Origin: Phymorhynchus buccinoides | Taxonomy: Eukaryota; Mollusca; Gastropoda; Neogastropoda; Raphitomidae | Length of the DNA: 64,000 bases | Assembly (NCBI GenBank): GCA_017654935.2 | Contig: CM065690.1 | Coordinates: 39,085,742-39,149,741 of the forward strand | Reading direction: 5' to 3' | Shown: piece by piece, positions 28,241 to 39,800 of the stretch | How the letters are laid out: each line of letters begins with the position of its first letter | How positions within the stretch are numbered: position 1 is the first letter of the stretch | Made by a program: the position numbers and the translations under genes | The notes under the pieces: model-generated | Databases searched by the model: none | Told to the model about the DNA's origin: nothing | The model's input: the letters and a program-made list of their open reading frames with translations, nothing else

Positions 28241-31200
28241 TGTGTGTATATGTGTGTGTGTGTATGTGTGTGTGTGTATGCAGGCAACTGAAGCAGACCA
28301 AGCTACAGGGTCTGACGGGTCAGCTGCGGTTCACGGACAGTGGCGATCGTCTGGACGCCATGTACGAGATCATGAACATCAACACCAGTCGGCGCCACGT
28401 GGCTGTGGGATTTTACGGTGGCTTGCAGGTTAGCCCCACCAAGGTCAGCCCATCACATCATTTCTCTCCCTCCTCTCGCATGCTGTGCTCCCTCCATGTT
28501 CTGCTGTCTTAGAGTCTGCTGTGTGCTCTGTAGAATTCCTGGAAAACCTTGTGTCTTCTCTGTAGAATTCCAGGAAAACCTTGTGTCTGCTCTGTAGAAT
28601 TCCAGGAAAACCTTTTGTCTGCTCTGTAGAATTCCAGGAAAACCTTGTGTCTGCTCTGTAGAATTCCAGGAAAACCTTGTGTCTGCTCTGTAGAATTCCA
28701 GGAAAACCTTGTGTCTGCTCTGTAGAATTCCTGGCAAGTCTTCTGCATGACCCGTAGAATTCAATGGAAATGTGTGCATGGCCCGTAGAATTCAATGGAA
28801 ACGTGTGTATGGTCTGTAGAATTCCTAGCAAGTCTGCTGCATTGTCTGTAGAATTCAATGGAAATATGTGTATGGTCTAGAAAATTCTTGAGAAGTCTGC
28901 TGCATGGCCGGTTGCAATGGAAACGTGTGCATGATCTGTAAAATTCTTGAGAAGTCCGCTGCATGGCCGGTAGAATTCAATGGAAACATGTGTATGGTCT
29001 GTAGAATTCTTCAGAAGTCCGCTGCATGTTTCGTCGGCGAATCAGTTTGTGTTGTATACTGTGTCATCATGGAAGGCAATTTGTATTGTACGGTGTGTCG
29101 TTGCAGGCGATTTGTATTGCATCATGTGTCATCATTGTAGACACTTTTATTGCAGTTTATGTTGTATTATCTATCGTTGTGCAAGCTGTTTGTGTTCTAT
29201 TCTACAGTTTGTGCTTTATGTTGTATCGTTGCTGTCAAAGTCTATGTTGTACACTGCATAATCAGTTTGTGTTGCAAACTGTCGTCAGTGTTGTCATTAA
29301 TATATATGTACTTTGTGTTTGAATTCAACCAGACAGATCTGCATGTGAGTGAGTAGTGTTTCAGCTGGAACTGTGTTAGCCTAGTGTTGGTAGTAATTGT
29401 AATGGCATGTGGAATGATTAAAAAAACGTTGCACATGAAATGTTTGTTATCAACAAAAGGCCAAAACAGCCAAGGTTTGGGGGTTTGGAGGTTTGGGGGT
29501 TTGGAGGTTTTCACCTCTGTTATTGTGAAGCTGTGCAGAGCTTTTGCGTTATGAAAAAGCCCACCTAGCTAAAGATATGTTACTGCTGCAATGTATAAAT
29601 CAGAATATTAGGGTAAGTGTTGTAAGATATGAAATTTTATATTTTTCATCAGTATCTGTATGAATTCTAAGGCTTATATTGTTATATTGGAATGACAGAG
29701 ATGCATGCAAAATTATGCATTTGTCTTAAAAAAAAATTAATGAACGAATAGAAGCAATCTTTTGAGTGCATGTGTTACAATGCAATAGCTAGAACTATTG
29801 GTTGCCAAATATATTGTTTTATACAGCAGTTGTGTGTCTGTTGATGTATTCATCATTTCTTATAAATAAGAACTGTTTGTAGGTTATGGGGGAAACTATA
29901 TCTGAATATTTGTTTAGAGTGATATTTAATCCAAATGACAGTTTTATCTGACTAGCAGCTTTGCTTTACACGTGGTTTTTTAATTAGTGTTTTAAAAATA
30001 GATTTTGTGAATTTCAATCATTTTGTAATATTTCAATACAGACAAACCTCTATTTTAAGACTTCCAAAATGTCCGGAAAAATCGGTCGTAAATTGGAGGG
30101 GTCGTATGACGGAGGTTTTCACTGGCAGCCGTAGAAAGAAAAAGTTCAGTATAGTTCATACTCTCTTCTTCATGCACACATACAATGACATATTAAAACT
30201 GGATTTGGGTCTTTCCAACTCCATAGGATTGTGCAATCGATGTATTACAGTTTCACTTCGCCGGCTTCTGTTAATCACCTCCACTCTCGTCCAAAGTCAG
30301 TGGTTTTCGTGCTTTTCCTACGCTTTCCGCCATCTTTTCTACAACAAGGGAAGCGACTCCGCTTTCAGGCCCTTGACCGTGGTTGTTTCCCTTTGCTCGA
30401 AGTCTATGCAGACGACAACAACGGTCGTAAAAACCAACAAAATGGCGGTCGTAAGTCGCGTTTTAGAGGAAGTCGTTTAAGAGAGGTCGTTTACATAGTA
30501 AAATGCATCCGTGCCAACAAATCCGGTCTCAAGTGAGAGGTGGTCGCTTAACAGAGGGTCGTAAAATAGGGGTTTGTCTGTACTATTTTTGTGAATTTCA
30601 GTCATTTTTTAACATTTCAAGATGATTCATTTTATTATTCAAGCTGATATAATTGATATGAATATTGAATAGATAATTGTGATCCACATCTTTAATGAAG
30701 GTCAGATTAAAAACGGGCAGGAGAGAAGCTAGGTCAAACTGCCTTGCTGAGTTTGAACAAGACAACTCTGCCTTTGGGTGTCATAGAGCGAGCCGTTTTG
30801 ATACAAACTATTTTCATCCTTTGTGTTCTGACAGTTTTATCTGAGAAATTTCCAGTCAGACTTTGACAGGGAAACTACTAGTACTTTGCATCTGACAATT
30901 TATTAGGCAACAGGTGCTGGAAGTTGCATTGTTGTGCACAAACCATTGTTAAATTTATTAAGCTCTGGACGCAATGTGTTGGTAGTGTTTGCATTGAAAT
31001 TAACCCCTTCAGGACATCACTACCTTACACAAACTTAATTACTGGCCTGGGGATGCCTAGAATAAAATTATAACAAATAAGAAATGCAAGAAAACTCACA
31101 CTGTCAATGAGTCAGTTTTGACAACATTACTGGTTGATCCAGTTTATTTTTCGCTTTGAAGTTGTGGTTACTTACATTAAAATCGGAATCATTAGTCTCC

Positions 31201-33821
31201 TTATTACCAACCAAATAGCAGAGAGTTACAATAGTCTAGCCTAGACAAGACGAGAGAACAGACGAGAGTTTGTGTTGCCTGAGTGGTAAGGAGGTGGCGA
31301 ATAGAACTTATCTTACGAATCTGTCGATAGGTTATTTTGCAGACATTGTTCACATGTGTTTTCATTGTAAGGTTGGAATCGATAGTGACGCCCAGGTTTT
31401 TGACAGAAGGAACAAAATCAATATCTGAGTCACCTATCCTTATGGAAGATGGAAGGGACCTGTCAACAGAGAGTCTTTTAGAAGTCATTATGATGGCTTC
31501 AGTTTTGCTGTCATTTAATTGGAGTTTGTTTTCATTCATGTTTTGACATTACAGTGGTACCCCTCTAATAAGACCTTGAAAGTGCAGTGAAAAAAAAGTC
31601 TTATCTGAGGGGTGGTCTTATTAGAGAACCAAGCATGTGACATCTTAGTACAGAGTACAGAACTAAGCAAGCATCGTGGAAAAAATGAAATAAAACACTT
31701 GTCATCTTTGGAATTCTTCCTCACCATTGATTTGGAAGGCAAAGCCCGAAACAATAATCCAGACTCATCAGCATTGAAAATGTCCTCAAGTTTGTAACCT
31801 TCACAAATTGTGGAAAGTTTTTTCTTCCAATCATCCACAGCCTCCGCACTAACCTCCGCACGCTCACCACTGAGCACAGCATTGTGAACGTTGTGACACA
31901 GTCCAACGGCGCAGCCATCCATTTGAGGCCATAAAATCATCCAGGCCACATTCGAGAGCTACACAGAGCGCCTTTTCCTGGATTAATTTTCCAGTCACTG
32001 GAATGTTGCGTGATCTTGCATCACAAAACCAGCCCCAAACTTTCTCGTCGATGAACATGATTTCTGTTTTCCTTACTTTCGCTAGTTTCCTGCCCCGACA
32101 CTCGCCACTTTCCCATCGTGATTTAATCGACTCCTTATCCTTGATTATGTTTTGGATCTGTGTTTTGCCGACACTGAGCGAATTCGCAATTGTGATTGCA
32201 GTCTCCCCTTTCTCACTTCTTTCCACAACACGGACGAGTTCTTCCAATGTCAATTGTTTTCTTTTCCGAGTCGATCACTGACTTGAAGAAGAACAGAGAG
32301 TAGCGGGCCCTTCTACAAGTCGCATGAGTACACGGGGCGTAACTCTCCAAGCAAACGTTAGGGGGCGCGCTTCCAATGGAAGTTCCATGTTTACATTTCT
32401 GACTACTTTTCATCGAGAGGTCGATTTGCACGAAACTGACTGCAAAAAGATAAGATTGCGGTCGCATCTCAACCCTGAAATCGGGTCATAAGTCGGAACT
32501 CAGGAAAAGTCATATTTGCGGCATAGGATATATAGTGGAATGTGTTTGGGGGAAAAATGTATGTGAGGAGAAGTCGCAATTGCGAGCGTCGTAGTAGAGG
32601 GGTACCACTGTACTGACACATATTAATGAAAACATATTGGTATATTTTCTGAGGCTTGTCTAGGGCCGATTTTGTTGTTGACATTTTTAACATTAAAAAT
32701 TATGATAGAAGTGCCAATCATATGCGAAGCAAAAGCTAGAACAGTGATGACGAGAAGTAACTCGAAAATGTGGTTTAGTTTGAAGAAAACATCGATTTAG
32801 ACTAGTTTTAGACTACAAAAATTGCTGTTCTGAGAATACTCGGAATTAAGAATTAGGCCCTGACTGTCGTTTTCCTGTTCCGAGTATACTCGGAAGTAGT
32901 TCGGAATGAGTTAAGCTAAAATGTGACTCGGTGTGTAATGTGTGTGTGTGTGTATTTGTGTGATCAGGCCCCACCCACAGCCGCAAAGGACGGAGAGACG
33001 TCCCAGCCGCTGCGCATGTCCCAGAACATCACCTGGCCTGGGGGGGTCACCGTCAAACCCAAAGGTCTGCGCATCAAGCGCAGCATCACGGTCAGTAAGG
33101 CGAACAGGGCACAGAGCCAGGGCCAGTTATTTATTTTGATTTCATCATCGTATGTTGTCTTCACATTGATTAGGTTGAGGTAGTCTTTTTCTTTTGTCAA
33201 CCTATTTCTCTTGATTTAATCAAATGACTTGTCATCGGATGTTGTCTTCACATGTGTTTAAGTTAAGGTAGTTTTTTCTTTTGTCAACCTATTTCTCTTT
33301 ATTTAATGAAATGATTGTTGTCATCAGATGTCTTCACATGTGTGTGGGTTTAGGGTAATCTTTTGTTTTGTTTTGTCAACCTATTTCTCTTTATTTAATG
33401 AAATGATTGTCATCAGATGTCTTCACATGTGTGTGGGTTTAGGGTAATCTTTTGTTTTGTTTTGTCAACCTATTTCTCTTTATTTAATGAAATGATTGTC
33501 ATCAGATGTCTTCACATGTGTGTGGGTTTAGGGTAATCTTTTGTTTTGTTTTGTCAACCTATTTCTCTTTCGTTAATCAAATAACTATTTGTAAGTTTGC
33601 ATGTTCATGTGTTGTTCTGCATAAATCAACAGGCAACTTGCTGTTAATGATAATGTTTACTGGAGCATGAAAAAAATGCTTTAATGAAGTTTTGTCTGTA
33701 TGACAGCAAGACGAAATAGAGCTGCCTGCTTTGATGTATGTCTGGCTGCTCTGAGCGCTTGATTTTTTTTCTGTTTTTTTAAAAATATTTTCAGAAGTTT
33801 CTCCTATTTAAGGTTGCATTG

Positions 33822-33853
<32 letters not shown>

Positions 33854-36800
33854 AATAATAAAGATGATAAAGATGATTAATGATGAAAGTTGCGGTGGTG
33901 GTGGTGATGGTGATAATGCTCACAACAGCAAGGATCCATGTGTTACCATTGCTGCTGTTGTTGCTTCTTCCTCTACTATTGATGATAATACAAAATGTAA
34001 CACTAAATAACAAGCTTGTGTAGTTTTAGTGGGAATTTTTGGCTTTTATTTCGAAGCCTTTCTCAGCCGACCTGGCTGGCCAGTCCAGGTAAGGAATAGA
34101 AGTGAAAAAACAACTGCATTAGCCTAAAACAACCTGGAACCTTACCCTAGCACATAGCTAAAACGAAAGTGGCCCCAAGGGACTGCACCCATACCGCAGG
34201 GAGTAGCGGGAGTGACTCCCCTTACTTCCGGGTATGATGCGCACCCTTGGGGCACCGGATATGTCATTCTTAAATTTTCCAGCCTTTCAACCACACCTGG
34301 GCCTACCCTGCTCCGCCTTTTCTGACTCTTGTCTATCTGGTGGGTTCGTTCCGTGCATAGCTTTGTTCTATTCAGTTTCTTGGGAAGGCTGTTAGTCATC
34401 CTATCGATATTATTTCATTGTCATTTCTTGGTGTTCGTTTTAGTTGAAAAATTATTTCGTTCACTCTGTTGTTCGTTTTCGGGGTGGCGTCAGCCATTAT
34501 GGCTTCTTGCACCCCTCGGTTTCCACTTCGGGCAAAGCAGTTTCTGCTTCGGTTGTTTTTCTGTTTCCAAGTCAGTTGACTCTTCTTCTCTCACTAGGGA
34601 CCCTTTGGGCAGGTTCTCTTAATCTTCTCAAGAAGTTTTCGTCTAAATCCTCTCACAAATCCTACGTCTAACGTCCAGTCACAGTCCGTTTCGGTTACAC
34701 CGGCCTAACCGGTTTCGGAGCCCATTCCAGGAGGTTTCTGCTCCTTCTCTTTTCCGTTGGACTCGCAGGCTTTCTCTCCCTTTCGGAGGTTTCTTCCTCC
34801 TTCTTCGGTTCTATGTTTAGGCCAGAGAGGGTCCGCCAGTTGTCTCTTCTAACGTGAGACTGTCACTGGCGCAGCCCTCTCTCCTTCTTCTGTTCACAGG
34901 CTTGCCTCCAGGAGGCCCTTGTCCGCTAAGGCCAGCGTCGACCTCAACAGGGATAGGCAATCCCTTTCCACCTCTGGTTTCCGTCCTGTGGGCTTGATGT
35001 TTACGGAACAGAGAGGCTCCCCTCCGGGGAGCTTGCCTAGTGACAGAGGTGACTCCTCTGTCACCAGACTGGCCAGTCTGTCAGGCAATCATCCGGTGGT
35101 ACCTGGGAGGTACCTCCAGGATCGGGAACGGCCTGTTCCCTTTCCTGAGTCCGGGCTCAAATCCTCCACTCAGTTCGAGGGAGAGGTTACCAGGACAGTC
35201 AAATCGGTCGGTGCGGGGCACCTTCAATACCGATAAGAGTCCATACCCCCCTCCCGGGGGATGGCTCTCCAGTGATCCTGGCACTGGCGCGGTTGGGGCC
35301 TCTTGGCAGTCCCACCGCAACCGGAAATTCGCTTCTCACGGTTGTGAGACGGTTTCCTCCGGTTCTCCCGGTGCTTACCCGGTTTCATCCGGTTTCTCCC
35401 GGTTGTCTCCCGGTTGCTTGGCCAACGCGGACAAACGGTGGTACCTGGGAGGTACCTCCAGGATCGGGAACGGCCTGTTCCCTTTCCTGAGTCCGGGCTC
35501 AAATCCTCCACTCAGTTCGAGGGAGAGGTTACCAGGACAGTCAAATCGGTCGGTGCGGGGCACCTTCAATACCGATAAGAGTCCATACCCCCCTCCCGGG
35601 GGATGGCTCTCCAGTGATCCTGGCACTGGCGCGGTTGGGGCCTCTTGGCAGTCCCACCGCAACCGGAAATTCGCTTCTCACGGTTGTGAGACGGTTTCCT
35701 CCGGTTCTCCCGGTGCTTACCCGGTTTCACCCGGTATTCATCCGGTTTCTCCCGGTTGTCTCCCGGTTGCTTGGCCAACGCGGACATACCGGGGGATGGC
35801 ACGGTTGGAGCCTCTTGGCTTTCCCACCGCAACCGGTTATTTGCCTTTCCCGGTTGCGAGACCGTTTCCTCCGGTTCTCCCGGTGTTTACCCGGTAATCA
35901 TCCGGTTGTCTCCCGGTTGCTTGGCCAACGCGGACATACCGGGAAAGGGTTCGCCTAGAACCGGAAAATTCCGATGATGAATTTCCGGTTCGTTCCTCCG
36001 GTTTGGGTCAACCGGGAATGTCCCGCTCGCACGGAGGACGCCACGTTCTCCCGGTTCCGGCCGGTGTTCAGTGATCCTCTCACTCCCTACCGGCAGAGCC
36101 CTCTGCCAGGCATGGCCTCCGGTGGTGTTTGACTCTTGGGCCGCCCTTATCAGAAGCTTCAACGGCCAGACCCCTCCAGGGAATTCTCTGAGTTTCAGTC
36201 CGACTTTGAGTCAGACATGGAACTGGACCCTCAGTCGGAGGTCCCTCACTCTCTCACTGAGTCCTCGGTTCAGAATCTTCTCAAGATTTTGTCTCGATCG
36301 TGCCCTTACGTGGTACCTGTGCGTTCCTCCCATCAGGAGTCCGCCACTGATCACGCGGTTGGCTCTCTTCTGCAGGCCAAGAGCTCCTTGACTCTCCAAG
36401 CCCCCTCCTTCCCGGAGGATTTGGTGGTTAAAGCGGAGTTCACGTTGAGGACCGGCAAGGTCCTTTCGTTGAAACAGATTGCTGAGGCTAATCTGGGGCG
36501 TTCTCAGCCGGCCTCGTCTCAGTTCGGTTCCTTTTTGGTACCTGGATTCAGACCTTTCGTCCCCCTACCGACGGAATACCTGCCCTTCCCCTCCGTCTCC
36601 AAACCTTCTTCTGAGGAGGTGGAGTCCTTGGGGTCCTGCTGCTGTTCCTCCCGTCACGTTCAAGTCGGCCTTCAAGTCTCTCGAGGAATCTCTGTCTGGT
36701 TCTCTCAGGGCTTGTGGCATGGCCACCTCTCTCGTGCAAACCTTGGCGGAGTCTCTAGGCAATTCAGCCTCTGATTCACCGGCGGTTTTTCAGTTCTTTG

Positions 36801-39800
36801 ATCAGGTGGATGAAGCTTCCGTTGGAGTCTCTCTAGCCCTTTTGGGCAATGTGCTACAGAGCCTCTCTGATGTCACGGCTGGTTTGAAGGTTCAAACCTG
36901 TGCCTTGGCCCGGGATTCTTTCTGGCGCAGAACAGGTCTCTTTCGTCCAGGGAAAAGGAGCGTTTTGCGCTCTCTTCCCCTTCCGGAGTCGGGCTTGTTC
37001 GGGGAAGAATCGGTTCCCCCAGTTCTCGAGTCCTCTTCAAAGAGGAAGTCAGCTGATAGCCAGAAGGCTATCTATCGGGCCCTGTTGAACCAGCCCCGTC
37101 CCAACCATTTCGTCCGGGGTACTTCGCGTCCCGCTCTAGGAGTGTGGGATACTCCTCTAGGCCTCCTCCCCAGTTCAAGGCCTTGAGGCCCCCCTTCCCA
37201 GTCTTCTCGTGGCAACAGGAGGCCGAGCCTTCCAAGAAACGGCGATCCTGTCCGTTGGAGATCCTCCAGAGGAAGTGGAGGACCTTCTCTTGAAGGGCGC
37301 GGGCGCGAGTGAACGATCCCAGTCCGGGTTTCTATTCCCGACTTTTTCAACCGGTCCTGTCAACCGGTTTTATCAAAAATTCCCGACCGTTTTCGGCCCA
37401 TTCTGACTCTAATTGGCCGGCGATCTCTTAGGCCGTTTAAAGGGTTTTTTGTTCTTCTGTTCTCTACCGTTTCCAAGTCAGTACCGTTGAAATGGGTTTT
37501 TTCCACGGTTATCCTGACGTCACTTGGATACTCTGTTCACAGTCTCAGCCTCGGAGGACACAGGTGGTGTCCGACCTCTCAGTAACGAAGGCGGTCACAC
37601 TTCGCTGTCCCCTCGGTTTTCTTAGTCTGATGGGGTCGATTTCGGAGCTCCTTCCTCTGGCCTGGGTATACATAGGCCCTTGCAGAGAGAAGTCAGAGTG
37701 CGCACTCCTTCTTTCACGGTTTCAACCATGAGTTGTTCAACCTGTTGACTCGTTCGGCCGTTCCAGTCATCCTGTTTCGGACTGGTTCCGTCCCGATCTG
37801 GCTTTAACTGTCCGGCTAGCATGATCTTCCCTTCTCAGCCGTCAGATCACCGAACGGCACAGCTTTCAACCTAAAGTTGTTCGACGGGGTGATTTTTGCC
37901 TTCCTTCAGGCCCCCCCCCTTTTTGGTCTTCGGCGTCTCGTTCCGACCGTTTTTTATGGTTTAGGTCGAGGTGTGTCATCGTCACGTTTGCACACTGTTT
38001 CGCTTTTTGTCTACATGTTTTCCTTTTCGGTGGGGACTTTTCCGCGTCATCTGGTTCGATTTGACGTCATGCGATAGCAACTATGTTGCTGTTGCTGTCT
38101 GTTCCTACTTCATAGGCAGTTTTTTATTTTTATTTTACCTCCCTACCGATCGAATTGTCTCCGCTGGTTTTTCACCCAGTCAACGGGGGTCCCTTTCGTC
38201 GGTCTTAGCATGTAGAGTTGGTTACGAAGTGCAGTCGCACATTCGTACCGTGGTTTCTCAGTTTGCTAGGTCAGAGGCTGAATCTGCTGCTCTTGCGGAT
38301 TCTCATCCTAGTACTAGCTGTCTCTATCCCGCCATCGGTCCTTTGCTTGCCCGACATTCTGAACTAGTCTTGTCCAGTTTGTTTTCTGACCCAGACTCGC
38401 CCCTTCGATCGATATTTTCCAGTTCGAAAGGGCGTAGCAGTGTGTAGTGGCCCGGTCCGGCCACTCATAGTCCGTAATGTATCAGGCCTTGGCTGCTCTA
38501 GGTGACTCGATGCGGAGTTTGTCTTCTTCAGTATGAGTTCCATGGCCTTAGGTGCTACCGTACCGCTAAGCTGTACGCCACCACTGTCTCGCACTTCTTC
38601 CTGAAGTGCATGCCGTTGTATTCCTCCCCTCTGATGGCACTAATCCCCCGGGTGTTGAAGAAGTCCTCCGGGAGCACCCGGACTTGATTCTCGTCACACC
38701 AATGTGGCCCACGAGCCATTGGTTCCCAGAGCTCCTCGACATGGCGCAAGACGGTCCTCTTCCGCTCAATCTCACTCCCGCCACTCTTCTTCAGTCAAGA
38801 AGCGGGGTCGGACACCCTTGCCCTTCAAGGCTAAACCTGGTCGCATGGCGGCTGTCCGACTAGGCCTTCGCTCTCAGGGGTTTTCCACGCGCACCGTGGA
38901 TCTGTTGGTCGCCTCTCGGCGTAAGTCTACAAACGATCTGTATGATCTTCGCTGGGCCACCTGGTTTGCGTTTTGTCAGGAGAGAAAGTTTGACCCGCTT
39001 CGTCCCTCAACGGTTCAGTTCGTGGAGTTCCTCTCTCACTTGCTTAGAACTAGGAACTCTTCCTCTCAAACCTTGTCAGGTTATAGGGCGGTCTTGATTA
39101 GCACGATCTCGTTGTCTTTAGGTTCCAAGTTTACGGGGAATCTCTCGGCTTTGCCAGTTTCTCACTTCCTGGACGCTGTGCGCCTCCAAGCCCCGTCCAG
39201 AACGGTCCAGTGTCCTCAGTGGGACATCTTTTTGGTTCTGGTTTTTCTCTGGGTCAAATTTGAACCCCTGGAGTCGTTGTCTCTTAAGCTTCTGACTCTC
39301 AAGACAGTTTTTTCTCATTTCTTTCGCCACTCCCGTCGCCTCAGTGGTTTGCATGCTCTGAGAGGTCTCACCAAGGATGTCAGTTCGAGGAGGACTTCTC
39401 GTCTGTCTCCCTTTCTTTTCTCCCGGAGTTCCGTGCAAAGAACCAGTCTGGTTATGTTTCCTCTCCCTTGGTCTCTTTTTCGAGTCTTCGCTCCGTTCTG
39501 GGTCCTGATGATCGTGATATCTTCCTCTGCCCCGTTAGGGCTCTTCGTTCTTCTGGCTCGTACCAAGTCCTTCAGAAGGGCTAAACGTCGCCTGTTCGTC
39601 TCCTTTAATCCCAAGTACTGCAGCGATGTGGCTAAGGGTACTGTGTCCCGTTGGTTCCTCGACCTCATTAAGTTGGCCTATGCCCGCTCGCTGGTTAGGT
39701 TACCTGATAACCCCATTCGCGCCCACGAGTTGCGGGCCATCAGCTCTTCCCTGGCGGTAGTCAAGGGTGTCCCTCTTGTGAAGGTTATGGCCTCAGCGTT

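Larger units (their letters stand above)
24866..28283 (+). other. GluN1 intron 5, repeat-loaded
   Basis: 3.4 kb. It contains a (GT)n tract, a TA-flanked MITE, a diverged low-copy repeat block, an R2 SINE-like copy and a (GT/TATG)n tract that runs right up to the acceptor. 24870-25535 itself shows nothing. Confidence 0.8.
28429..32967 (+). other. GluN1 intron 6, repeat-loaded
   Basis: 4.5 kb with a 32-bp minisatellite, a degenerate gtttgtgttgta tract near 29040-29310, a MITE, and a LINE relic split by a Tigger element. 29320-30030 and 30590-31200 show nothing recognisable. Confidence 0.8.

Noticed and set aside
28445..28964. Minus-strand ORFs with repeated [14 protein letters not shown]
   Set aside because: The 32-bp repeat cycles through three frames; the apparent protein repeat is an arithmetic consequence.
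35040..35897. 285-codon ORF rich in Gly, Pro and Ser
   Set aside because: It runs through the degenerate cccggt repeats of DIRS copy 1 and changes length with the 342-bp duplication; copy 2 has only 171 codons. No conserved protein.
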